Shown here: piece after piece, positions 23,428 through 33,789 of the stretch
How positions within the stretch are numbered: the first letter of the stretch is position 1
How the letters are laid out: the number at the start of each line of letters is the position of its first letter
Source: Cherax quadricarinatus
Taxonomy: Eukaryota; Arthropoda; Malacostraca; Decapoda; Parastacidae
Direction: 5' to 3'
Length of the DNA: 64,000 nt
Assembly (NCBI RefSeq): GCF_038502225.1
Contig: NC_091298.1
Span: 31,093,496-31,157,495, forward strand
Made by a program: the position numbers and the translations under genes
The notes under the pieces: model-generated
Told to the model about the DNA's origin: nothing
The model's database searches: none
Seen by the model: only the letters and a program-made list of their open reading frames with translations

Positions 23428-23712
23428 CTATTTGACGAACCACTCTGTTTTTAATGTCCCAGACAGGCCAGCAACGACCACCTTGACAGAGTTTGCTAAC
23501 GCTACCATCCAGAGTGTAGTAACCCCATCCCTTGCATACATGTCATGTCTGTCATAGACAATGTCCCAGTTGTCAGTGAATGGGATTGCAAGTTCTTTGC
23601 AGCACTCCTCAGGCCAGCATTTTACTCCAGTTGCGCAATCTAACCTTCCTATCCTTGTTACATAAACCACTGTCCATATATCTACCTAGTGAGTCGCCGA
23701 CCATGAGGATAT
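23428..23712 (-). pseudogene. LINE ORF1 esterase (SGNH/GDSL) remnant
   Basis: The frame reads NILMVGDSLGRYMDSGLC then NKDRKVRL near 23640-23712. GDSL is the block I nucleophile motif of SGNH esterases, and the following R-x-x-D...C-x-K-D-R-K pattern is typical of CR1 ORF1. Further on, FTDNWDIVYDRHDMYARDGV (about 23500-23585) resembles block V, where Asp and His (DGVH) complete the catalytic site; here the His is replaced. The middle of the domain is missing, so about 100 codons have been deleted. Confidence 0.7.
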
Positions 23713-23764
23713 TTTTACTTTTATTAGGAGAGGGGTTGATAGTACCTTTATACTCATTAACCAT

Positions 23765-24705
23765 TGCAAAAATAGACACTAAAACAGTATAATGGAAACC
23801 TTTCTTGACTACGTTTCGCTCACACAGTGGGCTTTATCAAGGCACAAACAGATCTGCCTGAGCAGAGTATATGAACATATATATAGGGAGCATAGTGATG
23901 TAGAGAGTCAGATGGAGAATGTTGAGGAGGCTTTATTTGCTATTGACCTGCACATGATGGCAAGTAGGTAAATTATTATGTAGGATAACGATGAAGTTTC
24001 CTGGCAATGAGATCAGCTATGTTATTCTGGTTAAAATTGTTACATAGGAAGATGAGTGATGAGTCCAAGTTTCTGCGACACTTGAGTGTTTTCTTCCCTG
24101 GTGATGAGTCTCGCGTCTCTGAACTTGATTAAACTGTTGTGGGGAGTTTCTGTGTAGAACACAGGTATTCCTTCTGTCGTCCATTCTGCCTGCGTATTGG
24201 TGTTCTGAAATACGGGTTTGGAGGTCTCTGGATGTCTCGTCCACGTATAATTGGTTGCAGTCGTTGCAAGTGATTTTGTATACCTCTGCAGAAGACATTC
24301 AGTGCCGCAGGATCTTGGAATCATCACTCACATATATATCTAACAATCTCATCCAGAAAAATAGCTTTTACAATATAGTTAAACCCCTTGCCAGGAAACT
24401 TCTTCATCGTTATCCTACACAGCAACCAACCTACTTACCCATCCTGTGCAGGTTCTCAAGTCCAACCACCTCAGTATTCTCCAAATGACTCTCCATGTCA
24501 CTATGCTTCCTATACATATTCATGTAGTCTTTCCTCAGGATAAGACCCGGGCCAAGATGTTCTGGCGAACCTGCTTGTACCTGTATCTGTTCAGGTAGAT
24601 CTGTTATGACTTGATAAAGGCCACTGTGTGGGCGCAACCAAGTCAATAAAGGATCGCATTGTACTGTATTTATCTATTTTTCCATCGTGTCAGTATTTTA
24701 AACAA
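23765..24705 (-). mobile_element. Penelope-like element remnant, GIY-YIG body between inverted terminal repeats
   Basis: The left repeat (about 23765-24000) is in minus orientation and the right repeat (about 24390-24705) in plus orientation. They share CAGATCT-CCTG, AGCATAGTGA, TTGAGGAGG/CTGAGGTGG and GGATAACGATGAAG. Each has a hammerhead-like motif: TTGATAA, A, GC-rich stem, GAAACG on the minus strand at 23816-23848, and TTGATAA, A, stem, GCAACC at about 24613-24641. Between them lies GIY-YIG coding sequence. RT is absent, so this is a 5'-truncated PLE with an inverted terminal repeat at its 5' side, the same architecture as 14245-14958 but a different family. Confidence 0.85.
24017..24298 (-). 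pseudogene. PLE GIY-YIG endonuclease fragment
   Basis: The frame reads EVYKITCNDCNQLYVDETSR and continues DLQTRISEHQYAG. It matches the PLE endonuclease pattern: V-Y-K-I-x-C-x-x-C, the GIY-YIG motif region (here LYVDET in place of the usual YIGET) and L-x-x-R-x-x-E-H. The double Cys ahead of the motif is characteristic of PLEs. After about 24215 the match continues in another frame (NSLIKFRDARLITREEN), so there is a frameshift. An inverted copy of the element's terminal repeat follows on its 3' side. Confidence 0.85.
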
Positions 24706-24755
24706 TTTATCTCCATTGAGCATTGGAGTACAACTGGAGTACAATAGCACCAGAC

Positions 24756-25038
24756 CACGGTGCCTCGTGCCCTCGTGATTAAAGCTCTCGCTTCACACGG
24801 CGAGCGTGGGGGTTCGATTCCCGGCGTGGGTAGGAGCATTGGGCGTTTTTCCTTACACCTGTTGTCTATGTTCCCCATCAGTAAAATGGGTATCTGGGTG
24901 TTAGTCGACTGTTGTGGGTCGCATCCTGGGACAAAACTGACCTAATTTGCCTGAAATGCATAACAAGCGGATTTTTTTGAATATTATTGATATCAGCTGG
25001 GTCTGTATACCTTGTACATGTACTTGTAGAAATAAAGA

Positions 25039-25098
<60 letters not shown>
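24756..25098 (+). mobile_element. tRNA-headed SINE with (ATT)n tail
   Basis: The head resembles a tRNA: GTGATTAAAGC, a CTCGC/GCGAG anticodon stem around TTCACACG, and box B GGTTCGATTCCC (24811-24822). The body carries GGGTATCTGGGTGTTAGTCG and GGTCGCATCCTGGG (24888-24930), shared with the SINE at 48057. The tail AAATAAAGATATTATT runs into an (ATT)n tract of about 65 bp (25037-25098). SINEs are non-autonomous and copied by a LINE reverse transcriptase. No terminal duplication was found. It is not a functional tRNA gene. Confidence 0.85.
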
Positions 25099-25254
25099 GA
25101 CAGAAAATCGGTTTCTTCAAATATTGTCTTTTAGCAATATACAATTTGATGTTTCTCTCTTCACTGGAAACCACTTCCAGCATGTTACTACTGCCATCAT
25201 CCTTTTCGTTGCTGATAACCTTCCTCCTTTTTCTACCCCAATCACCTCACATTC

Positions 25255-25850
25255 ATTGCTGTATTTTTGTTTTTTTCAACAAGTCGGCCGTCTCCCACCG
25301 AGGCAGGGTGATCCAAAAAAGAAAGAAATCCCCAAAAAGAAAATACTTTCATCATCATTCAGTACTTTCACCTCACTCACACATAATCACTGTTTTTGCA
25401 GAGGTGCTCAGAATACAACAGTTTAGAAGCATATACGTATAAAGATACACAACATATCCCTCCAAACTGCCAATATCCCAAACCCCTCATTTAAAGTGCA
25501 GGCATTGTACTTCCCATTTCCACTACTCAAGTCCGGCTATATAAAAATAACCAGTTTCCCTGAATCCCTTCACTAAATATTACCCTGCTCACACTCCAAC
25601 AGCTCGTCAGGTCCCAAATACCATTCGTCTCCATTTACTCCTATCAAACACGCTCACGCACGCTTGCTGGAAGTCCAAGCCCCTCGCCCACAAAACCTCC
25701 TTTACCCCCTCTCTCCAACCTTTTCGAGGACGACCCCTACCCCGCCTTGCTGTACTTATTAAGCGAATTTTCATTTTCTTATTTTCTTCCTTGAGAAGTT
25801 GAACCACCACCTTCAACCCCTTATGCACAGACTCAATACAGTACGATGAT
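25255..25850 (-). mobile_element. LINE 3' end (C-terminus plus 3' UTR)
   Basis: On the minus strand the last ORF2 codons (25607-25828) are followed by about 350 bp of 3' UTR that ends in GATCACCCTGCCTCGGTGGG. I recall this 3' UTR as very common in decapod genomes, which I cannot verify here. The element is 5'-truncated just where a PLE-type repeat begins (25855). Confidence 0.7.
25607..25828 (-). pseudogene. LINE ORF2 C-terminal fragment
   Basis: The 73 codons end RGRGRPRKGWREGVKEVL, ARGLDFQQACVSVFDRSKWR and RMVFGT before the stop. The G-R-P-x-x-x-W...V...DL/VL...A...D-R-x-x-W-R-x-x-V pattern is the usual C-terminus of many LINE ORF2 proteins. Only this end is left. The stop at 25607 looks like the true terminus. 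Confidence 0.75.
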
Positions 25851-25854
25851 TAAT

Positions 25855-26095
25855 TAGATACGTGTATAGCATCTGGTTATCTTGTAGACGTTTCGCCATC
25901 CAGTAACTATATCAGTACAGTACATGGTCATGAGGTAATCAGTTCCTCAGCCGTAGTCTTGAAGAATCTGAAGCACAAGCAGGAAGATTGGCGCTTATAT
26001 ACTGGAGTCAGGAAGTGCAGCAGACGAAGACATTGTCACTGGTAAGAGGAACTCCTCAGTGGAAGTAGGTCTTCCCCAAAAGTTGGGCCAGGAGT
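25855..26095 (-). mobile_element. PLE-type terminal repeat, single copy
   Basis: On the minus strand CTGATATAG, a short stem and GGCGAAACGTC (about 25886-25916) match the general layout of the other motifs, with a decayed core. Downstream text (GCGCTTATATACTGGAGTCAGG at 25995-26015) resembles the promoter-like inner part of other terminal repeats here (compare CCGACAGTATTTAAGTCTCC at 33125). No partner arm was found. Confidence 0.55.
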
Positions 26096-26099
26096 TAGC

Positions 26100-26526
26100 A
26101 AGTAAGTTGTGGTGATGTCTTCTGTTTCAGGATTCCATGATTTGAAACACTACAAAAGCAAGCCAAGCTGCAATTGTATCGTCCCATGCTAATGTCCCTA
26201 AGAACAGTTGCGGGATAGGACAAGTAACATGATCTTCCGTGACCACTAACCTTAGTTACATACAAAGATACATGATGCACGTTTCTTCTCATAGAGTTTG
26301 GCGGATTTTTTGTTGAAACACTCATAACTTTTATCTTTCATGCGAGTTTGATTCAAAATGTTTTTTCTAATATCGATGAATTCTGTTACTCATCACTTGT
26401 TCACATTCAGTACAATCCATTTTGAACGTGTTTATAATGTAAAACTGAAGCTGATGTAGCCAACCTGCGTCATAATCCCGTTTCTTATTTATGTGAATGA
26501 TTGATCTGTAAATACGGTTGTGAGTA
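26100..26526. other. Anonymous sequence
   Basis: No gene or element recognised. Confidence 0.45.
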
Positions 26527-27735
26527 ACTACTAGTGTTTGTATGTGTGAACGTGTGTAATTAATGGTGTTTGTAAGTGTGAACGTGTGTAATTAATGGTG
26601 TTTGTAAGTGTGAACGTGTGTAATTAATGGTGTTTGTAAGTGTGAACGTGTGTAATTAATGGTGTTTGAAAGTGTGAACGTGTGTAGTTAAAGGTGGTTG
26701 AAAGTGTGAACGTGTGTAATTAATCGTGTTTGTAAGTGTGGGCGTGTGTAACTACTGGTGTTTGTAAATGTGGATGTAACCACTGGTGTCTGCAAGTGTG
26801 GATGTGTGTAACTACTGGTGTTTGTAGGTGTGGATGTGTGTAACTACTAGTGTTTGTAAGTGTGGATGTGTGTAACTACTAGTGTTTGTAAGTGTGGATG
26901 TGTGTAACTACTAGTGTTTGTAAGTGTGGATGTGTGTAACTACTGGTGTTTGTAAGTGTGGATGTGTGTAACTACTAGTGTTTGTAAGTGTGGATGTAAC
27001 TACTGGTGTTTGTAAGTGTGGATGTGTGTAACTACTAGTGTTTGTAAGTGTGGATGTGTGTAACTACTAGTGTTTGTAAGTGTGGATGTGTGTAACTACT
27101 GGTGTTTGTAAGTGTGGATGTGTGTAACTACTAGTGTTTGTAAGTGTGGATGTGCGTAACTACTAGTGTTTGTAAGTGTGGATGTGTGTAACTACTGGTG
27201 TTTATAAGTGTGGATGTGTGTAACTACTAGTGTTTGTAAGTGTGGATGTGTGTAACTACTGGTGTTTGTAAGTGTGGATGTGTGTAACTACTAGTGTTTG
27301 TAAGTGTGGATGTGTGTAACTACTAGTGTTTGTAAGTGTGGATGTGTGTAACTACTGGTGTTTGTAAGTGTGGATGTGTGTAACTACTAGTGTTTGTAAG
27401 TGTGGATGTGTGTAACTACTGGTGTTTATAAGTGTGGATGTGTGTAACTACTAGTGTTTGTAAGTGTGGATGTGCGTAACTACTAGTGTTTGTAAGTGTG
27501 GATGTGTGTAACTACTAGTGTTTGTAAGTGTGGATGTGTGTAACTACTAGTGTTTGTAAGTGTGGATGTGCGTAACCACTAGTGTTTGTAAGCGTGGATG
27601 TGTGTAACTACTAGTGTTTGTAAGTGTGGATGTGTGTAACTACTGGTGTTTGTAGGTGTGGATGTAACTACTGGTGTTTGTAAGTGTGGACGTGTGTAAC
27701 TACTGGTGTTTATTGGTGTGGATGTGTGTAACATC
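26527..27735. repeat. 32-bp minisatellite, about 38 copies
   Basis: Unit GTGTTTGTAAGTGTGGATGT plus GTGTAACTACTA. The left six or so units carry GTGAACGTGTGTAATTAATG instead, so the array has two blocks. Several units lack the second TGTG (giving GGATGTAAC, 28 bp). There are no unique spacers, so this is not CRISPR-like. Confidence 0.97.
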
Positions 27736-27859
27736 ATACCGCTCCTGGGAAATGAGATGTAATCAGGGTCTGTTGAAGAAAGAACATGATAGGTCGAATT
27801 TCATGACTCGCGAGTTTCTCACCAGGTTACTCGGACTTAGATTTTGAAGCTCACTCTCT

Positions 27860-28215
27860 TGATTCGGTCCCTCTTCCACCCTCACAACAATTGGGGTGTC
27901 TTCCATCCTCACGACACCTGGCCTCTCCTCCACCTTCACCTAGAGTCCTTTCCACCCTCGGGACACTTGGTCTTTCTTCCACCTTAAAGACACCTGGTCT
28001 TTTCTCCAGCCTCAAGAAACATGGTCTCTCCTTCACCTACGGGCTCTCTTCCACCCTCACGGCACCTGGTTTCTCCTCCACCCATGGGGTCTCCTCCACC
28101 ATCACGACACTTAGTTTCTCCTTCACACATGATCTCTCCTCCACTCTCATAGCATTTTGTTTCTCCTCCACCCTTGGTCTCTCCTCCCTCAGGGCACCTG
28201 GTTTCCTCTCGTCAT
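27860..28215. repeat. Degenerate 27-bp minisatellite
   Basis: Diverged units of the type CACGACACCTGGTCTCTCCT plus CCACCCT, about 13 copies. A 218-codon Ser/Thr-rich plus-strand frame and complementary frames across it come from the repeat. Confidence 0.85.
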
Positions 28216-28702
28216 CTGTCAGCATCTTAATGTATTCTTGGCCAGGCTTGCCCCTTCATCGTTATCACCCACTTCCGTCTCACTTCCTCACATCTCCTGC
28301 CTCCGCATTGCTCTCACGTTCGTCCCCTGCTCTCACCTCCTCACTCTCATCACCTCCTCTTCCATCTCCGCACGGTATCACCCTCCTCTCCCACTCCATA
28401 TTTCCTTCCTCGTGTAACATTTCACACCTTTTTCTCAGTCACTTTTATACAGTTTTTATAATTTTTTTAGCTTCCCTTTATTTTCATATTCTTTGTCTCA
28501 TACATATCATTCTGAATATCTTTCATTATTACTTGTTCTGTCTGTAATCATCATGCATTTCCGAGGCCGGTTTTTCACACACACATACTTCACGTTAACT
28601 GAGTTTCCTTGCAGGTCTTGGTGAATTATTGACCGCAAGACAGACCTCGGTTCCTTTCTCTGATACCGAGACTGTAATCAGGGTGTCAAGAGCTTTGCCT
28701 AG

Positions 28703-28739
<37 letters not shown>

Positions 28740-29600
28740 CATCTGGGGTCCATCACTAGCACCCATAAACTACTGGAATGTGTCGGCAAATTTGACAGCC
28801 CTCCATGTTAGTTTTCTTGTTTGGAATGGAAAAGTTGTGATAGATCTCAGACGAAAGCCAAGATGGTCGTGGGTGGGGAATTGTGTTTCCTGAGAGATGG
28901 GTTGGGACACATTCGTTCATTTGACGTGCAGTATTGTACCTCTGACAGTAAATACAATATTGGGAGAATAATGGTTGATAGGCAGAGTGCCAACAAATAT
29001 GAGTAAAGAAAAACACCATTACATTAACGGAATACAATACTATCAAGTTGATGGATAAGACTATGCGCAACACCTAAGTATCTTAATTTACGTTTCACCT
29101 ACGCTAGAGGCGTTCCAGAATAATACTGAGGCGGCTATTATAATGGAAACAGTGAAATTGGAGAGAGAATTTTAATGTGTTCAGTCCCTTAGCCATAACA
29201 AATATTCAGTCCTGTACTCTCAATTTAAGCTGTTCAGTCTTGATCCACCTGGGCGAGGCATGAAGATGAACAGCCTAAGGTTATAACTTTTTTACTTTTT
29301 TTTTCCAAATAAAACATCTCCTATGTCATAAATCGATGAACTTTTGTTTAAAAAACAATGAGAAAGTCCCTAATTCCTCTCAGTTTGGAAAAAGGTCACC
29401 TCTAAATAAAAACTATGAATCAATATATTCGTATCTGCGTTACTAACAAGTACCAACATAGGAAAGTACTAATTGGCAACTCAATGAAAAATATTATTCA
29501 CCATATATTTACGTTACTAACCATAAGTAGCAACTCTTAAAATTACTAATTGGCAACTCTATAAAATGGAGTCTACTATTATCATTTTCTCATTGTATTT
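28216..29600. other. Anonymous sequence with one (GA)n tract
   Basis: A GA tract of about 34 bp lies at 28704-28737. Otherwise I see no supported gene or element. Confidence 0.5.
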
Positions 29601-29841
29601 CACAGAGGAGTGTATCAGTGAGCGCCGCTTGTCTGACAAAATATTTACAGGTATAGCCTAGCAGTGTGGGTTTTTTTTGTCAATATTTGACATTCATGTC
29701 ACTGTGAACTTTTCCAGTTTCTAGAAGTGCTAAGAAATTTCTGAAACGGTAGATATGTTTGTGGAACAATCTAAATCCTGGTATATATAAAAAGCTTAAT
29801 GAGCAAACAAATCAACTTATTTCCGTTAAATCTGTTTCAGA

Positions 29842-30330
29842 AATTCAGATTTGTGTCACACGAGAAGAGTGAAAAGTGTTAATGGAACAGAAGAGATCCT
29901 CCATAAATCAGGATCGAGAGGTGGTGTGAAGTTTTTGTACCATCTAACACGAGTGTTTAGATTCTTTGAAGAAAAGGGTTATTTTCCTTCGATTAACTTT
30001 CAGAAAATTCCGAACATCAGCAATGTGAGGTGGAATACAAGAGCCATTCTAGGTATTCTTGCATTCATTCGTATAAATACATTTCATACACCTGGACAGA
30101 TTATTGGTTTACTGATCAGATGTACGATGAAAATGACTTTAAGAATCTGTCAGATATATTGAAGCCTTACAAAAAGCTCTGAACTCGTTGAAAAATCACT
30201 GGAAGCAGCAGCCGTCCGCACTCAATATACCCAGAAATAATGTGTGCAGAACGTGCAGTCAGAGTTATGCAGGAACTGTATGCTGCTGCAGGAACAAAAA
30301 CAAACTACAACTTTGGTTTATTCTAAGCAA
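29842..30330 (+). pseudogene. Unrecognised decayed ORF
   Basis: An open frame of about 105 codons (29842-30162) contains the segments GVKFLYHLTRVFRFFEEKGY and NVRWNTRAILGILAFIRI. Its reading continues in a second frame (WTDYWFTDQMYDENDF, about 30093-30180) and then, after further shifts, NHWKQQPSALNIPRNN and AERAVRVMQELYAAA (about 30195-30290). Composition and the W/R-rich blocks look like real protein and not repeat. The 5' end is preceded by TCTGTTTCAG, which could be a splice acceptor or chance. I do not recognise the family; a transposase or other mobile-element protein is one possibility. At least two frameshifts make it a pseudogene or contain sequencing errors. Confidence 0.4.
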
Positions 30331-30935
30331 TAAGTAGTAATATATGTACAAACATGAATACAATGATGCTGTAAGCTGTTTTATTTGTTATTAATAATAC
30401 ATGCAATATGCATTCAAGTTGGTTTCGTTACTCGTTGTTTTCATTTATGGGTGACATTTTCTAAAATGATATTGAAATAAAACGTCATTGCTTTTAGGCA
30501 AAAGTTCATCTGATTAACATACAGTTATAACCCTAATGAACACTTATATACTGGAGGCGGAGATGTACTGAATACTTTGCATCATGGTAAAGGAACTTTA
30601 CACCTTAAGATTTTCTTACCAATCTCCGTGTCTCTAATATAATATCTGCCTTTGTATTAGATTGTTTGGTCAGGGAAGATATCTAGGTGTTGCAGAAATG
30701 TCTTACACTTGTTGGTATTGTATATAATTAATGGGATTGTGTGTCACAACAACACCACGAAATTGTCATCTGATGGCTGTACTTATTGCCCACAACACCG
30801 GAATAACTAGACGGGTATATATTCTTGCATCATACTTACACTGGTGATTTACCTCGAGTTTTGCTGGAGTCGCTTCCTGAGGTCACCCACCATGTATCTT
30901 GTTGGTGGCTTGCTCGATCATGCTGTTAGTGCCTA
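30330..30935. other. Anonymous sequence with a PLE-type end
   Basis: At 30700-30731 the text TGTCTTACACTTGTTGGTAT plus TGTATATAATT matches the terminal motif of PLE-type units (compare 16780-16805 and 33364-33393). The rest of that unit was not recognised. Confidence 0.4.
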
Positions 30936-30937
30936 CC

Positions 30938-31590
30938 TGGAGGTTATTCCGGGGATCAACGCCCCCGCGGCCCGGTCCACGACCAGGCCTCCCTGTGGAT
31001 CAGGGCCTGATCAACCAGGCTGTTACTGCTGGCTGCACGTCGTCCAGCGTACGAACCATAGCCCGGCTGATCCGGAATTGACTTTAGGTATCTGTCCAGC
31101 TCCCTCTTGAAGGCAGCCAGGGGTCTGTTGGTAATTCCCCTTATGCCTGGTGGGAGGCTGTTGAACAGTCTTGGGCCCCGGACACTTCTGGTGTTTTCTC
31201 TTAGTGTACCAATGGCGCCTCTACTTTTAATTGGGGTAGTTTGCATCGCCTGCCCAGTCTTTCACTTTCGTAGGGAGTAATTTCTTTGTGCAGAGTCGGG
31301 ACCATTCCTTCTAGGATTTTCCAAGTGTAGATTATGATATGTCTCTCTTTCCTGCGTTTTAACGAGTACAAGTCAAGTGCTTCCAAGCGTTCCCAGTAGT
31401 TCAGGTGCTTGACAGAACTTATACGTGCAGTAAAGGATCTCTGTACACTCTCTAGATCTGCAGTTTCACCTGCTTTGAATGGAGATGTTAATGTACAGCA
31501 GTATTCCAGCCTAGAGAGTTCAACGTATGCACTACAGTCCGGTTGATCAGGAACTGTTGTAGAAACATCTGTCAAGTTCCCTCTTGAAGA
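30938..31590 (-). mobile_element. LINE 3' end, family 3, copy A
   Basis: The minus strand codes for the end of a LINE ORF2: YVELSRLEYCCTLTSPFKAG, LESVQRSFTARISSVKHLNY and LYSLKRRKERHIIIYTWKIL (31201-31593). A second frame then reads TPIKSRGAIGTLRENTRSVR with RLFNSLPPGIRGI (about 31100-31246). These blocks follow the C-terminal pattern of CR1/L2/Rex-type ORF2. One frameshift separates the two parts. The 3' end includes GATCCCCGGAATAACCTCCA near 30940-30960. It is strongly 5'-truncated. Confidence 0.75.
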
Positions 31591-32260
31591 CATCTAGGGG
31601 GGTTGTCGGTGATCTCCCTCATGCATGGAGGGAGGGAGTTGAAGAGTCCCACTCTCTTAACACTTACTGAATTCACTCTCAGTATGTTCATCGCACCCCT
31701 GCTTTTTCATTGGAGGTATCCTGCACCGTCTGCCAAGCGTGTTTTGTTCATTAGTAGTAATTTCGGTGTGCAGGTTTGGTACCAATATCTCCAGTATTTT
31801 CCAGGTTATTTTGATGTTTCTTTCTCGCCTGTGTTCTAAGGAGAACATTCCAAGGATTTCAAACGCTCACAGTAATTTTGGTGTTTGTGTTTATACGAGC
31901 TGTAAAGGTGCTCTGTACATTTTCGAACTCGGCAATTTCGCCTTTCCTAAAGGGCGCCGTAAGTAGACAGCAATACTCAAGTCTAGGAGAATGAATGACC
32001 TGTAGAAAGTCATCGTTGTCTTGGCATCACTTGTTTTGAAGGTTCTAGTTATCCAACCTATCATTTCTCTTACCATTGCGGTAATGAGGTTGTTGTGTTT
32101 CTTTAACGACAGATCTGACATAATCACTACCAGGTCTCTAACATTTGATTCAAATTCTATTGAGTGGTTTTAGTTTGTTTGAATTCTGATCTTGTGTATA
32201 TTTCCTACATTCTTCCGTGGGGTAATAACTAAAATTGGTCCTCAATGAGCATTACATTGT
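31540..32260 (-). mobile_element. LINE 3' end, family 3, copy B
   Basis: A second, more decayed minus-strand copy of the same family lies directly upstream of copy A. It includes more N-terminal sequence: DLSLKKHNNLITAMVREMIG, WITRTFKTSDAKTTMTFYRS (31891-32127), followed by LEHRRERNIKITWKILEILV (31657-31848). The two copies share the phrase for FKRELDR/LKSIP-type ends and CCGGTTGATCAGG-like text near 31540-31560. Copy A therefore ends, or was inserted, inside or just 3' of copy B. Confidence 0.7.
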
Positions 32261-32695
32261 TGTCAGTGGCTCACTAGAAGACTTGGTTTATTCTAGCTTG
32301 GAGGATCACTATGCTTTAGTAGATACCACTTATATACAGAGTTTAATATCGTTTACAAAGAATGATTATTGAGACTATTTTACCACCACTCATATACTTA
32401 AAAAACTTATATGCTGGGGAGATTGAGGCTTTCTTTAATTATCTCAGTATAATGAAAGTAAATGAACGTGTCATGTTCGCTTAACACATCTTAGTTACCA
32501 CTCAGACAGAATCTTATCACTTAAGTGATACATAATCTTAATCAAGATGTTAATGCAAAATATAAATGGGAAACAGTAAATTCTTCAACATAAAAAAAAC
32601 GACAACCCAATGAAATTGACACAAAGGTTCAACACAGCTCATATCTCCACTTCATCCGTGGACCACTTCAGTTAGTGTAGCCTGCCAAGACACAG
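32261..32695. other. Anonymous sequence
   Basis: No gene or element recognised. Confidence 0.45.
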
Positions 32696-33421
32696 ATAGA
32701 GTAGCAATGGTTGTTAGGTAAGACACATAGGCAACAGTTAGGCAACTTTATTCCGAAACGTTTCGCCTACACAGTAGGCTTCTTCAGTCGAATACAGAAA
32801 GTAGGCAGGAACAGTAGAGATGTGAAGACGATGTAATCAGTCCATCACCCTAGAAGTCGTAGAATTTGAGGTTGTCAGTCCCTCAGCCTGGAGAAGTTCA
32901 GTTCCATAGTCAGGAACTATCTGAAGATCAAGCGACAGTGCGGAGACTTAAATACTGTCGGAAGGAGAGGTGCAGAGTAGTAGTAGTAGTGAGAATGTAG
33001 CCACTTGGTACAGAAAACACCTTGGACAACCCTTTCAAGTGAGAACTGTTGGATCTGAGAGGGACCTGACCTCTCAGTGGCTACATTCTCACTACTACTA
33101 CTACTACTACTCTGCACCTCTCCTTCCGACAGTATTTAAGTCTCCGCACTGTTGCTTGATCTTCAGATAGTTCCTGACTATGGTACTGAACTTCTCCAGG
33201 CTGAGGGACTGACAACCTCAAATTCTACGACTTCTAGGGTGATGGACTGATTACATCGTCTTCACATCTCTACTGTTCCTGCCTACTTTCTGTATTCGAC
33301 TGAAGAAGCCTATTGTGTAGGCGAAATGTTTCGGAATAAAGTTGCCTAACTGTTGCCTTTGTGTCTTACCTACCAACCTGTCGGTATTGTATACTATTTT
33401 GATGTTCATAGAGTAGCAATG
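32696..33421. mobile_element. PLE-type inverted repeat, subfamily 1, with 14-bp target duplication
   Basis: Arms of about 290 bp (32711-33003 and 33079-33395) surround a 75-bp spacer. ATAGAGTAGCAATG flanks the element on both sides (32696-32709 and 33408-33421). Both arms hold the motif CTGAAGA, A, GCCT...AGGC, GAAA (32759-32787 minus strand; 33300-33327 plus strand). The right arm is longer at its outer end, finishing CAACCTGTCGGTATTGTATA. No coding sequence is present. The inner arms contain TATTTAAG 40-50 bp from an (AGT)n stretch, which could be promoter-like. Confidence 0.9.
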
Positions 33422-33789
33422 TTTTGCAGCACGTCTGCCATCCCATAAGTCTTCGCTTCCCTGTGTACTAGACCTGTATATGGACCTCATCCATTCTCAC
33501 TTCAGGCTGTTCTCATTGGGTGATTCACCAAGTGCTCGTTTATACACACAAATAACAGACCACAAGCAAGACGCTAGGATTACTACTGGCCACGAAAGAT
33601 ATGATTACAGATCCCATTACATCACAACTTGCTATCAACGCTACGAGACTGAACACCTCCTATCAAAGTCAAGGAAATAAACACCTATCAAGTCAAATGA
33701 TCCGAACCCCTAAAAATTACAGATCCACTTAAGCTGTTTCCAGCATAGTAGTCGCCTCTCCAATAGACTGAAAAGCCCTGATGTACAAA

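Larger units (their letters stand above)
22940..23712 (-). mobile_element. CR1-like LINE fragment with GDSL-esterase ORF1 and endonuclease
   Basis: On the minus strand a GDSL/SGNH-hydrolase type ORF1 end (23428-23712) is followed by the beginning of an AP endonuclease (about 22990-23165). This order, esterase ORF1 then ORF2 endonuclease, is that of CR1-type LINEs. This element differs from the one at 5010-9400, whose ORF1 is coiled-coil plus RRM-like. It abuts the PLE at 23765, which may have inserted at or near its 5' part. RT was not recognised. Confidence 0.7.

Noticed and set aside
24756..24835. Functional tRNA gene
   Set aside because: Box B is good but the D-arm/box A and acceptor stem do not fold into a complete tRNA, and a SINE body and (ATT)n tail follow.
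26527..27735. Possible CRISPR array (regular 32-bp period)
   Set aside because: Units are contiguous with no unique spacers, and the context is eukaryotic; it is a minisatellite.
27891..28547. 218-codon Ser/Leu-rich secreted-like protein
   Set aside because: The frame follows the 27-bp repeat and then T/C-rich sequence; no conserved blocks.
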